Notes: generated by a model not told the origin, from the sequence alone. A DNA stretch of 7,691 bases from an uncultured Bacillota bacterium (GCA_937960725.1 CALGOY010000095.1:1-7691); one strand, 5' to 3'. Counted from the first letter of the stretch, positions 1 through 7,013 are shown. Numbers and translations: made by a program.

Positions 1-801
1 CATACTATTTCCAACAGATTAAATAAAATTATGGATTTAAAAAGAAAATATGGAAATACTATCGAAGAAATCATAGATCACGGGGAAAAATTAAAGTATG
101 AACTAGATAGGCTACAAAATAGTGAGGAGATTCTCGAGAAACTCAGGAAAGATGAAAAAAAAGCATTTGATTCATTGCTCAAAGAATGCCATTTTCTCCA
201 TAATCAACGGTGTGAGGTTGCAAAGATATTTGAAGATGAGATACAAAAACAGCTTAAAGAGCTTGGAATGGAAAAAGCGGTTTTTAAAGTGTCAATTACT
301 AAAGAAGAAGATAAAATTACTCCTGATGGCTATGACTGGGTAGAGTTCATGATTTCCACCAATCCAGGGGAACCGCTAAAACCCCTTGCTAAAATAGTGT
401 CTGGAGGGGAAATGTCTCGGATAATGCTGGCTTTTAAGACTATTCTGGCAGAAGTAGATGAAATTCCCACTTTAATATTTGATGAAATTGACGTAGGAAT
501 TAGCGGTAAAATAGCTAATGTGGTAGGTGAAAAAATGGTAACTATCTCCCGCTCCAGACAGGTAATTTGTGTAACTCATCTGCCTCAGATTGCTGCTATG
601 GCAGACAATCACTATAAGATTGAGAAAAAATATATAGGTTCAGGGGAGCAAACCCGGACTTATGTAGAAAAACTTGATATGGACTCTAGAACAAAAGAAA
701 TAGCCATGATGATTGGAGGCAAGGATATTACCCCTATCAGCTTAAAACATGCACAAGAGCTTTTACTTGCTGCTAACAATTATAAAGTGAATAAAAAGTA
801 G
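1..801 (+). CDS. recN: DNA repair protein RecN, C-terminal part (cut by window start)
   Basis: RecN is an SMC-like ATPase that acts early in double-strand-break repair. The frame is open from base 1, and residues before the first ATG (base 31) continue RecN-like sequence (NRLNKIMDLKRKYG), so that ATG is internal and the gene starts outside the window. The visible 266 residues are about half of the usual ~560-570. They hold the end of the coiled-coil arm (to about base 330) and then the C-terminal ATPase lobe: the ABC signature VSGGEMSR (around bases 397-420), Walker B LIFDEID followed by a D-loop-like VGISG (around bases 472-505), and the switch histidine in VTHLPQIAAMAD (His codon 577-579). 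The N-terminal Walker A lobe is not in view. The gene lies upstream of spoIVB and spo0A, the conserved order in endospore formers. The family call is very secure. Confidence 0.97.
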   Translation, partial: HTISNRLNKIMDLKRKYGNTIEEIIDHGEKLKYELDRLQNSEEILEKLRKDEKKAFDSLLKECHFLHNQRCEVAKIFEDEIQKQLKELGMEKAVFKVSITKEEDKITPDGYDWVEFMISTNPGEPLKPLAKIVSGGEMSRIMLAFKTILAEVDEIPTLIFDEIDVGISGKIANVVGEKMVTISRSRQVICVTHLPQIAAMADNHYKIEKKYIGSGEQTRTYVEKLDMDSRTKEIAMMIGGKDITPISLKHAQELLLAANNYKVNKK

Positions 802-828
802 GAAAGGGTACATACCCTTTCTTTTTTT
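802..828 (+). terminator. Rho-independent terminator after recN
   Basis: An 8-bp stem GAAAGGGT (802-809) pairs with ACCCTTTC (814-821) around the loop ACAT, and is followed directly by a run of seven T (822-828). It begins immediately after the recN stop codon, so recN and spoIVB are probably separate transcription units. Confidence 0.85.
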
Positions 829-845
829 GCCTATTTTTACGTGCC

Positions 846-957
846 GTATAGCTGCATAAATCTGTTTTTAAGAGGTTACCTTAACAATTGATAAAAAGTT
901 TTATATATAAAATATTGCTCTTATAATGTCGGAGCTATACATTTTTATGCAGTATAC
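846..957. repeat. Imperfect inverted repeat upstream of spoIVB
   Basis: The left arm GTATAGCTGCATAAA (846-860) has as its reverse complement TTTATGCAGCTATAC. The right arm TTTATGCAGTATAC (944-957) matches this except for one missing C. A second copy of part of the right arm, AGCTATAC (933-940), is a perfect complement of 846-853, so two alternative pairings are possible. The arms are about 83 bases apart and fill most of the recN-spoIVB gap. The right arm ends 30 bases before the spoIVB start. It could be a regulator-binding pair or a relic of a small repeat. The function is unknown. Confidence 0.5.
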
Positions 958-987
958 TATTTTATAAAGACAGGAGAATGTTAGGCT

Positions 988-2286
988 ATGAGTAAAACAT
1001 CGCGGAAAAAGCTACTTGGAATATTGTTAGCAGCAATTTTCCTTGTATTGAATTATTCGCCTTATATACAAAACCTCCGCCGGCTGCCAGCAGAGATTCA
1101 GATTTTTAAAGGAGATAAAAAGATAATAAATTTTGGCTTGCCTTTTAGTGTGAAAATTGAAGGAGACAATGTAGATGTTTTAAAATTTAATGGAAATTCT
1201 TTAAAAGATCAAACAATATATAGTATGAATAAGCCTATTTCAATTGAATCGGTGGATTTAGGAGATGTATCTTTAAATTTAAAGCTATTTGGCCTGATAC
1301 CATTAAAACAAATCAACGTTAAGGTAACCCCCCCTAGGCTTTTGCACCCCGGAGGAAGCTCTATAGGAGTTTCACTTTATACCCAAGGAGCACTCATAGT
1401 TGGAATATCGGAGGTGTATGATGAAAAAGGCAATGCCCATAGCCCAGCTTTAGTTGCAGGTGTAAGGCCTGGTGATGTCATAGAAAAAGTAAACGGAATT
1501 ACTGTAAAAGATGCCGATCACCTATCTGATTTGGTTAATATTGCAAAGGAGGATGGGCTTGAATTAGAAGTAAGGAGAGGTAATGCGATATTTAATACCC
1601 ATATAACTCCAGTTAAAGACTACCATGATAAAAAATATCGGTTGGGGATATGGGTCAGGGATAGCACTGCAGGGGTGGGAACTTTGACATTTTACGATCC
1701 TCAAAAAAATACTTTTGGTGCGCTGGGCCATGCTATCACCGATGTCGATACAGGAACTATGCTTTCTGTAAAAAATGGCGATATCATGCAATCAAAAATT
1801 ATTGATGTTAAACAGGGTGAAAAAGGCAATCCAGGGGAGCTGAAGGGAGTGTTCTCTGAAAAGCAAAAAGTAATAGGTAAGATTTTTAACAATACCCGAT
1901 ATGGGATATACGGTATAATGAACAAAGCTTTCGATGTAAATTCCCTTCCGGATCCAATGCCTATTTGTTATCGCCATGAGGTACGTATAGGAGATGCTAA
2001 AATTCTCACTACGGTTGATGAGGAAGGAATAAAGGAGTTTGATATTCAAATTTTAAAAGTCAATAACCAGGATACTCCTAATGCAAAGGGCATGGTAATA
2101 GAGATTACGGATGAAGAACTTCTAAAAAAGACAGGGGGAATTGTACAGGGGATGAGCGGAAGCCCCATAATTCAAGACGGTAAAATCGTTGGAGCAATAA
2201 CCCATGTATTCATTAATGATCCTAAAAAGGGCTATGGCATATTCATAGAGTGGATGCTAAATGAAGCTGACAAAATAATAAATTAA
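988..2286 (+). CDS. spoIVB: SpoIVB serine peptidase (stage IV sporulation protein B, S55 family)
   Basis: SpoIVB is made in the forespore and secreted into the intermembrane space, where in Bacillus it cleaves SpoIVFA so that SpoIVFB can process pro-sigma-K. The protein has 432 residues, about the family length. A basic N-terminus leads into one membrane helix (about residues 8-25). A PDZ domain follows (about 125-200, with LVAGVRPGDVIEKVNG), then the S55 peptidase domain (about 215-430). The catalytic triad is visible as His248 in FGALGHAITD, Asp375 in ITDEELL and Ser390 in VQGMSGSPI. All three are offset by the same 12 residues from the B. subtilis triad as I recall it (His236/Asp363/Ser378), so the enzyme looks active. 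The ATG at 988 follows AGGAGA at 972-977. I found no convincing sigma-G, sigma-F or sigma-A promoter in the upstream gap. Only an inverted repeat is evident there. Confidence 0.97.
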   Translation: MSKTSRKKLLGILLAAIFLVLNYSPYIQNLRRLPAEIQIFKGDKKIINFGLPFSVKIEGDNVDVLKFNGNSLKDQTIYSMNKPISIESVDLGDVSLNLKLFGLIPLKQINVKVTPPRLLHPGGSSIGVSLYTQGALIVGISEVYDEKGNAHSPALVAGVRPGDVIEKVNGITVKDADHLSDLVNIAKEDGLELEVRRGNAIFNTHITPVKDYHDKKYRLGIWVRDSTAGVGTLTFYDPQKNTFGALGHAITDVDTGTMLSVKNGDIMQSKIIDVKQGEKGNPGELKGVFSEKQKVIGKIFNNTRYGIYGIMNKAFDVNSLPDPMPICYRHEVRIGDAKILTTVDEEGIKEFDIQILKVNNQDTPNAKGMVIEITDEELLKKTGGIVQGMSGSPIIQDGKIVGAITHVFINDPKKGYGIFIEWMLNEADKIIN

Positions 2287-2344
2287 TTAGATTTGCAAAA
2301 AATCTTATTGAATAATTAGAAAATAAAATGTTTTTTTAATTATA

Positions 2345-2373
2345 GAAGGAAATTTCAGGTATTTGTCGAATAG
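2345..2373 (+). promoter_or_regulatory. Predicted sigma-H promoter of spo0A
   Basis: The -35 element GAAGGAAAT (2345-2353) fits the B. subtilis sigma-H consensus RNAGGAWWW at every position. After an 11-base spacer, the -10 element GTCGAATAG (2365-2373) fits RNNGAATWW at 8 of 9 positions. Sigma-H transcription of spo0A is established in Bacillus and expected in Clostridia. The predicted transcript would have a leader of roughly 70 bases. The call rests on visual matching to a consensus given from memory. Confidence 0.75.
2362..2370 (+). promoter_or_regulatory. 0A box (Spo0A-binding site) overlapping the spo0A -10 region
   Basis: TTTGTCGAA contains the perfect 0A-box core TGTCGAA (2364-2370). 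It shares its GAA with the GAAT of the sigma-H -10 element. Phosphorylated Spo0A bound here would be expected to block or modulate its own promoter. The site is a single good copy in the 162-base gap, and I saw no second strong box there. Confidence 0.75.
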
Positions 2374-2448
2374 AAATAGAGTAAGAATTATGAATAAATC
2401 AAAATTTCTAGAATTGAGGCTTTTGTATGAGCTAGGGGGGTTATCTAG

Positions 2449-3267
2449 ATGGATAAAAGTATTTCTGTATTGATAGCAGATGACAACAAGGATTTTTGCG
2501 ACATCATCAGTGAATATTTAAACAAGCATGAAAATATTGAGGTTGTCGGAGTGGCAAACGATGGAGTTGAGGCCGTAGAGTTAATTTCCACGACTCATCC
2601 CGATATTGTCGTTTTAGATATTATTATGCCTCATCTAGATGGGCTGGGAGTGCTGGAGAAGCTTAACGAAAGCAAAATAGAACCTCGGCCAAAGATTATC
2701 GTATTATCTGCGGTGGGCCAAGATAAAATTACCCAGAGGGCTATAGCCTTAGGTGCAGATTACTACATTGTAAAACCTTTTGATATGGAAGTGTTCGTAA
2801 AAAGAATCCGAGAACTGGTTCAGGCAGATGACTATGAAGGGGAAGCAAGGCATAGTTTCCTAACTACTAACATTAATACCAACCAATTTAATTCTAATAA
2901 TATCCAGGGGAATTCATTAGAAGCTGATGTTACAAATATAATCCATGAAATAGGAGTTCCTGCCCATATTAAGGGATATCAATATTTGCGCGAAGCAATT
3001 CTAATGGTGGTAAAAGATATAGATCTGTTAAGCGGAATTACAAAGGAATTGTATCCAGGAATAGCGGAAAAGTTCAATACAACCCCAAGTAGAGTTGAAA
3101 GGGCAATTAGGCATGCTATTGAAGTAGCATGGAGCAGGGGGCGCATAGAAACTATCAATAAACTATTTGGCTACACTGTCCATGACGAAAAAGGGAAACC
3201 AACAAATGGGGAGTTTATAGCGATGATAGCAGACAAACTTAGAATGAAAGCAAAGAGCATTAGCTAA
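2449..3267 (+). CDS. spo0A: Spo0A, sporulation master response regulator
   Basis: Spo0A receives phosphate from sensor kinases (directly in most Clostridia, through a phosphorelay in Bacillus), binds 0A boxes and commits the cell to sporulation. The 272-residue protein is of normal length. The receiver domain (about 1-122) shows the acidic pair Asp11/Asp12, phospho-acceptor Asp57 in [12 protein letters not shown], the switch Ser87 and Lys109 in YIVKPFD. An Asn-rich hinge (about 128-148) leads to the C-terminal Spo0A DNA-binding domain (about 155-266), whose recognition-helix region [18 protein letters not shown] (214-231) is the family hallmark. The ATG at 2449 follows AGGGGGG (2434-2440) at 8 bases. 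The gene has its own predicted sigma-H promoter with an overlapping 0A box, and a terminator that starts at its stop codon. Confidence 0.99.
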   Translation: MDKSISVLIADDNKDFCDIISEYLNKHENIEVVGVANDGVEAVELISTTHPDIVVLDIIMPHLDGLGVLEKLNESKIEPRPKIIVLSAVGQDKITQRAIALGADYYIVKPFDMEVFVKRIRELVQADDYEGEARHSFLTTNINTNQFNSNNIQGNSLEADVTNIIHEIGVPAHIKGYQYLREAILMVVKDIDLLSGITKELYPGIAEKFNTTPSRVERAIRHAIEVAWSRGRIETINKLFGYTVHDEKGKPTNGEFIAMIADKLRMKAKSIS

Positions 3268-3297
3268 AAGCAGCTTGCAAAAGCAAGCTGCTTTTTT
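3266..3297 (+). terminator. Strong Rho-independent terminator of spo0A
   Basis: A perfect 13-bp stem AAAAGCAGCTTGC (3266-3278) pairs with GCAAGCTGCTTTT (3283-3295) around an AAAA loop. The T run is 3292-3297. The stem begins inside the spo0A TAA codon, so spo0A transcription should end before steA. Confidence 0.93.
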
Positions 3298-3357
3298 GTG
3301 GAAAGATGTATAAATAATTCTTTTGTGTAAATGATAAAAAGTAATAAATGGTATTTC

Positions 3358-3363
3358 TATAAT
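3358..3363 (+). promoter_or_regulatory. Possible -10 element of a promoter for the steA operon
   Basis: A perfect TATAAT lies 28 bases upstream of the steA start, in the gap after the spo0A terminator where a new promoter would be needed. I see no good TTGACA-like -35 at 16-18 bases and no extended -10 TG, so the sigma factor is uncertain and this could be chance in AT-rich DNA. Confidence 0.35.
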
Positions 3364-3391
3364 GAAAATAAGAGAGGATGGATGAGAAACA

Positions 3392-4510
3392 ATGATTCGG
3401 GGAAGGGCAAAAAAGGATAGGAGGACTAAAAAGTTAATTAATAGGTTAACTCCCCATGATATTGCAGTCATCCATCACAAAGACCTGGATGAAATCGCAG
3501 CCACCCAATTAATAGATAAAAACGTAAAGGCGGTTATAAATGCAGCCCCTTCTATAAGTGGAAGGTATCCCAATCGTGGTCCAGAGCTTCTATGCAATGC
3601 TGGAATACCTATTATCGACAATGTGGGAGATGAGATCTTTGAGCAGATAAAAGAAAATGATATTATCGAGATCTCAGATCAAAATCTACTGTTAAACAAT
3701 GAATTTCTATGTAAAGTTCATCTTCTGACGGCAGACGAACTACAAAGCAAGATGGAGGATGCCACAGAAAATCTATGGGAAGTACTAAGTGAATTTATCG
3801 AAAATACGCTAACCTATGCAGAAAAAGAAAAAGAATATATATTAAATCCTATTAAATTACCACACCTGTTAACCGATATGGAAGGAAAGCATGTTTTAAT
3901 CGTGACAAGAGGGAAAAATTATAAGGAAGATCTAAAGGCGATTAGACCTTATATAGAAGAGGTAAACCCCGTAATGATTGGTGTGGACGGGGGTGGAGAT
4001 GCCCTTATGGACTTTGGTTATCGCCCGGATATGATTGTAGGGGATATGGATAGTGTCAGCGATAAATGCTTAAAAAGCTGCAAGGAAATTGTAGTACATG
4101 CCTATCCCGATGGAAGATGTCCAGGGATGAAAAGGATACGCGAACTAGGCCTGTCTGCGGTTACATTTCCCTATGCAGGTACTAGTGAGGATGTGGCTCT
4201 TATAATTGCGTTTGAGAAAAAGGCGGAATTAATAGTGACTGTAGGAAGCCATAATAACATGATCGACTTTCTTGAGAAAGGAAGGCGGGGCATGGCTAGC
4301 ACGCTTTTGTTGCAAATGAAAATAGGACATAAAGTGGTGGACGCCAAGGGGGTTAGTGAACTTTACAAAAACCGCCTTAAATCCAGCTATATAGTAGCAC
4401 TATTTATCGCTGCCCTATTTCCACTGTCAATCGTAGCCCGGATGTCTCCATTGTTAAAAGATTTGTATCAGCTGCTATCCCTTCGAATAAAACTTTTACT
4501 AGGTATATAG
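3392..4510 (+). CDS. steA: SteA-like putative cytokinetic/septum protein with TPK-like domain and C-terminal membrane helix
   Basis: This is a homologue of the SteA family (COG4825-type), which in Corynebacterineae works with SteB in cell separation. The role in Clostridia is not established. The protein has 372 residues. The N-terminal segment (1-150) includes the conserved DIAVIHHKDLDEIAA (23-37) and a region around NAAPSISGRYPNRGP. A domain resembling the thiamin pyrophosphokinase catalytic fold follows (about 165-320), with VDGGGDALMDFGYRPD (198-213), VGDMDS (216-221), GTSEDVAL (263-270) and a conserved VGSHNNMIDFLEKGRRGMAS (284-303). A single hydrophobic helix (about 331-349) anchors the C-terminus. 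The first in-frame start is ATG 3392, because TGA at 3383-3385 closes the frame upstream. The ribosome site AGAGAGG (3371-3377) is 14 bases away, which is long. It is the first gene of an apparent five-gene operon. Confidence 0.88.
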   Translation: MIRGRAKKDRRTKKLINRLTPHDIAVIHHKDLDEIAATQLIDKNVKAVINAAPSISGRYPNRGPELLCNAGIPIIDNVGDEIFEQIKENDIIEISDQNLLLNNEFLCKVHLLTADELQSKMEDATENLWEVLSEFIENTLTYAEKEKEYILNPIKLPHLLTDMEGKHVLIVTRGKNYKEDLKAIRPYIEEVNPVMIGVDGGGDALMDFGYRPDMIVGDMDSVSDKCLKSCKEIVVHAYPDGRCPGMKRIRELGLSAVTFPYAGTSEDVALIIAFEKKAELIVTVGSHNNMIDFLEKGRRGMASTLLLQMKIGHKVVDAKGVSELYKNRLKSSYIVALFIAALFPLSIVARMSPLLKDLYQLLSLRIKLLLGI

Positions 4511-4522
4511 GAGGGAATAAAA

Positions 4523-5458
4523 ATTATACATATGAAGTACTATTTGATACTAATCGTTGCTATTTTTTTATCCCTTGGCCTGGGGATGATTATTGGTATC
4601 TCCCTAGAAAGCAAGGATATATTAGAAAGACAGCAAACAATGATTGCACAGCAGTTGGAAGAGGAATTCATAAGCATAAGGAATGAAAAGCGGCAACTGG
4701 AGGAGCAAATAAACAGTTTAGAGGAAAGTCAAAAAAACACAGAGAAATTGTGCGACGTACTTTTTACATCGTTAGTGCAAAATAGGTTAGAAGGGTTGAA
4801 GGTAGCTATAGTAGAGACTTCAGATAAAAATGATTATTCTAGCTTGATTCAATTGCTAAAGCTATCGGGAGCCTCTATTGAATCTAATATCACCTTGAGA
4901 CAGAGTATTTTTTCCCAAGGTTCGGATATCAAGGAAGCAATAGAAGTTGCTTCTAATAGACAGCTAGAAACAAGAGAGCTATATGCATGGCTGGCGGAAA
5001 ATCTTGTAGAAAGCCTTATAACCGGACAAGTTACCCGACCAATATCGCAGCTTAATGAATTACACTTTCTCCGTAGTTTAATAGATATTCAAAACGCATG
5101 TGATGTAATTATTTTAGCTGGTAATGGGAAAAATGGAGATGACAATCATATAGAGTTCGATTTAAGCCTTATAAAAGCTTCTCAGAAGAGAGGTTTACCT
5201 ATAATAGCGGTGGAAAACGAAAAAGTATCTGATTCGGCTATAGCTAATTATAAGAAATTGGGAATAGCTACTGTTGACCATATAGATACTATATATGGAA
5301 AGCTGTCCTTGATATCTATTCTTTCAGGCAATACCGGAAATTATGGCACTAAAAGTGAAGCTGATGATGGAATTATGCCCAATCCTCTTTTTCCCTATGA
5401 TACGACAGAACAGCAGTTAGGGCATACTAAAGAAGCTGTGCTTGACTTTAGCAATTAG
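4523..5458 (+). CDS. SteB/MctB-like membrane-anchored coiled-coil protein ('copper transporter' family, DUF3186-like)
   Basis: The family includes corynebacterial SteB and mycobacterial MctB (often labelled copper transporter). Copper transport here is doubtful given the pairing with steA. Counting from ATG 4532 there are 308 residues: an N-terminal membrane helix (about 3-23) with a glycine-rich GLGMIIGISLES, a coiled coil (about 26-72, Glu/Gln-rich) and a globular domain expected outside the membrane (about 85-275, including LKVAIVETSD and VIILAGNGKN). The start is uncertain. The only strong ribosome site, AGGAGGG (4509-4515), is 16 bases from ATG 4532 but 7 bases from an in-frame ATT at 4523, which would add Met-Ile-His. 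I extended the call to 4523 because family members, as I recall, carry a few residues before the M(K/R)Y motif. The ATG remains possible. It starts 12-21 bases after steA. Confidence 0.82.
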   Translation: MIHMKYYLILIVAIFLSLGLGMIIGISLESKDILERQQTMIAQQLEEEFISIRNEKRQLEEQINSLEESQKNTEKLCDVLFTSLVQNRLEGLKVAIVETSDKNDYSSLIQLLKLSGASIESNITLRQSIFSQGSDIKEAIEVASNRQLETRELYAWLAENLVESLITGQVTRPISQLNELHFLRSLIDIQNACDVIILAGNGKNGDDNHIEFDLSLIKASQKRGLPIIAVENEKVSDSAIANYKKLGIATVDHIDTIYGKLSLISILSGNTGNYGTKSEADDGIMPNPLFPYDTTEQQLGHTKEAVLDFSN

Positions 5459-5479
5459 AGGTTGTTAGAGGTGGAAAAT

Positions 5480-6163
5480 ATGGCGTTATCAGAAACGGTA
5501 GGTATTATTATACCTGCATTCAATGAAGAAGATAGAATAGGTACAACTATATATGCTCTGAAGAAAATAAGCTGTATTGATAGAATATTAGTTGTAGACG
5601 ATGGTTCTAGTGATAAAACAAGTGAGATGGCTAAGATTGCAGGAGCAGAAGTTTTGAGACTAGATAAAAATTCGGGAAAAGGATATGCATTAAAAAAAGG
5701 TTTAGAAGCCATTGATACTACTATTGTAGCTTTTGTAGATGCAGATATAGGAGATACAGCTATAGAAATAGAAAAATTAATATTGCCCATTTTAGAAGGC
5801 CATGCAGATGTCACCATAGGTAAAATAGCATTTGTACCGGGTAAAGGGGGATTTGGCATAGTTAAAAAGTTTTCTAGATTTGCCTTAAGAAGGCTAACTG
5901 GAATTGCGCTGGAAAGTGTATTGTCTGGACAGAGATGCTTCAGAAGAGAAATAATGGATCCTAAGTTTCTGAAATATAACCGCTTTGGGATAGAGTTTGG
6001 AATGACGGTAGATTTGATTAATAGCAATCTCCGGATTATGGAAGTCCCCATCCAAATTCATCATAGGGTTACTGGGAAAGATTTAAAAGGATTTATCCAT
6101 CGGGGGAAACAGTTTTTTGATATTTTATCCGTTTTTCTATCTAAAACTATTTTAAAATACTAA
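5480..6163 (+). CDS. GT2-family glycosyltransferase (GT-A fold, soluble)
   Basis: It likely transfers a sugar from a nucleotide sugar, possibly to polyprenyl phosphate or a lipid-linked intermediate at the inner face of the membrane. Substrate and product cannot be read from the sequence. From ATG 5480 it has 227 residues: VGIIIPAFNEEDRIG (7-21) is the nucleotide-binding start, Asp40/Asp41 sit in VVDDGSSD, the DXD motif is Asp87-Ala-Asp89 in FVDADIGD, and SGQRCFRRE (149-157) and the basic GKDLKGFIHRGKQF (199-212) resemble the acceptor side of DPM-synthase/DPG-synthase-like enzymes. There is no clear C-terminal membrane domain. A TTG at 5462 gives a longer frame but has no room for a ribosome site. 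AGAGGTGG (5467-5474) is well placed for ATG 5480. It lies between the SteB-like gene and an MraY-like gene, which supports a glycolipid role. Confidence 0.87.
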   Translation: MALSETVGIIIPAFNEEDRIGTTIYALKKISCIDRILVVDDGSSDKTSEMAKIAGAEVLRLDKNSGKGYALKKGLEAIDTTIVAFVDADIGDTAIEIEKLILPILEGHADVTIGKIAFVPGKGGFGIVKKFSRFALRRLTGIALESVLSGQRCFRREIMDPKFLKYNRFGIEFGMTVDLINSNLRIMEVPIQIHHRVTGKDLKGFIHRGKQFFDILSVFLSKTILKY

Positions 6164-6182
6164 ATATGAAAGGACGCAGATT

Positions 6183-7001
6183 ATGCTGTATAGATATTGT
6201 ATTTCAGCGTTTATTACGTTGATATTTACAGCATATTTTAAATTTGCCATAGTTGATATGATGAAGGCTCAGCAGTTTACTGTAAAAAATTATTCTGGAA
6301 CTATGGTCGTAAATGGAGGAGGATTAATTCTATTATTTCCGTGCCTGTTTGGAATACTATCTTTTTGGGAGGATAATAAAGTAGATTTATTGGTATATGC
6401 GAATGTCATATTTGCATCCCTATTTATGGGCTTAATAGATGATTTTTTCGGCAATAACCACCCAAAAGGCTTTAAGGGACACTTGAGAAAAATAGCAGAA
6501 AAACAGCTGACTACTGGAGTACTAAAAATATTAATAGGAGTTATCGCCGGATTTATAGCATCATCTGCATATTACTCAACATTGCGGGATATTGCTTTTC
6601 ATACTATTTTGTTTGCATTGTGCGTAAATTTTATAAATCTCATGGATTTACGCCCCGGGAGAGCTATAAAAGCATTTTTAACCACTATATCTCTAATTGC
6701 AGTATTTATTGGACTTAAAGGTTTTTGGATATTATTCCCTTTGATATTGGCCCTAATTGTCTATCTGCCAGGCGAGATGAGAGAAGAATATATGCTAGGG
6801 GATACAGGAGCCAGTCTATTAGGTGGAATATTAGGATTATATGCAATAAACATATTTCAAAGCTATGTAAAGCTTACTGCATTTTTTGCATTGATGCTAA
6901 TTCATATAGTTGCAGAATTTTATTCATTATCTGAAATAATAGATAGGATTTCCATATTAAAAAGTATTGATAATATTGGTAGGTTAAAAAAAGAAAGGTA
7001 G
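6183..7001 (+). CDS. Divergent MraY/WecA-like polyprenyl-phosphate phosphoglycosyl transferase (GT family 4 membrane protein)
   Basis: Members of this family move a phospho-sugar from a UDP-sugar to undecaprenyl phosphate. The protein has 272 residues and is mostly hydrophobic, with about eight or more membrane helices; it is shorter than typical MraY (~320). Family motifs: Asp86/Asp87 in GLIDDFFG, a cytoplasmic loop rich in Lys/His, Asn149/Asn152/Asp155 in NFINLMDLRPGRA, and Asp207 in MLGDTGASLLGG. These keep the residues known as essential in MraY, except that the usual DGxDGLA reads DLRPGRA and the MraY HHH motif is absent (only His241 in LIHIVAEF). Activity is plausible but with an altered substrate or acceptor. 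The ribosome site is GAAAGGA (6168-6174), 8 bases from the ATG, and the gene begins 19 bases after the glycosyltransferase gene. Confidence 0.85.
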   Translation: MLYRYCISAFITLIFTAYFKFAIVDMMKAQQFTVKNYSGTMVVNGGGLILLFPCLFGILSFWEDNKVDLLVYANVIFASLFMGLIDDFFGNNHPKGFKGHLRKIAEKQLTTGVLKILIGVIAGFIASSAYYSTLRDIAFHTILFALCVNFINLMDLRPGRAIKAFLTTISLIAVFIGLKGFWILFPLILALIVYLPGEMREEYMLGDTGASLLGGILGLYAINIFQSYVKLTAFFALMLIHIVAEFYSLSEIIDRISILKSIDNIGRLKKER

Positions 7002-7013
7002 GTTTGTGCAAAA

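Noticed and set aside
922..959. TATAAT (922-927) and TATACTA (953-959) as spoIVB promoter -10 elements
   Set aside because: Neither has an acceptable sigma-A -35 at 16-18 bases or a sigma-G/F -35 at the required distance, so no promoter is called.
2289..2305. Hairpin AGATTT/AAATCT just after spoIVB as a terminator
   Set aside because: The stem is only 6 weak base pairs and no T run follows. The nearby T run (2331-2337) is not next to a stable stem, so no spoIVB terminator is claimed.
2441..2456. Small hairpin TTATC/GATAA with the spo0A start codon in its loop
   Set aside because: A 5-bp AT-rich stem is too weak to support a regulatory claim and is easily expected by chance in this composition.
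3419..3424. AGGAGG inside the steA 5' region as the real ribosome site for a shorter SteA
   Set aside because: These bases encode an Arg-Arg pair within a basic segment that matches the usual SteA N-terminus, and no standard start codon follows at a suitable distance in frame.
3163..3471. 102-codon open frame on the - strand across the spo0A end and steA start
   Set aside because: It runs through the spo0A terminator and two real gene ends, with no family resemblance. It is treated as a chance frame.
5462..5479. TTG start six codons upstream for the GT2 gene
   Set aside because: It would leave no space between the ribosome site and the start, whereas AGAGGTGG at 5467-5474 fits ATG 5480. The extra residues are not part of the GT-A domain.
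5455..6051. 198-codon open frame on the - strand opposite the GT2 gene
   Set aside because: It lies entirely antisense to a gene with clear GT2 motifs, shows no recognisable domain, and has no ribosome site or operon context. It is a codon-composition shadow.
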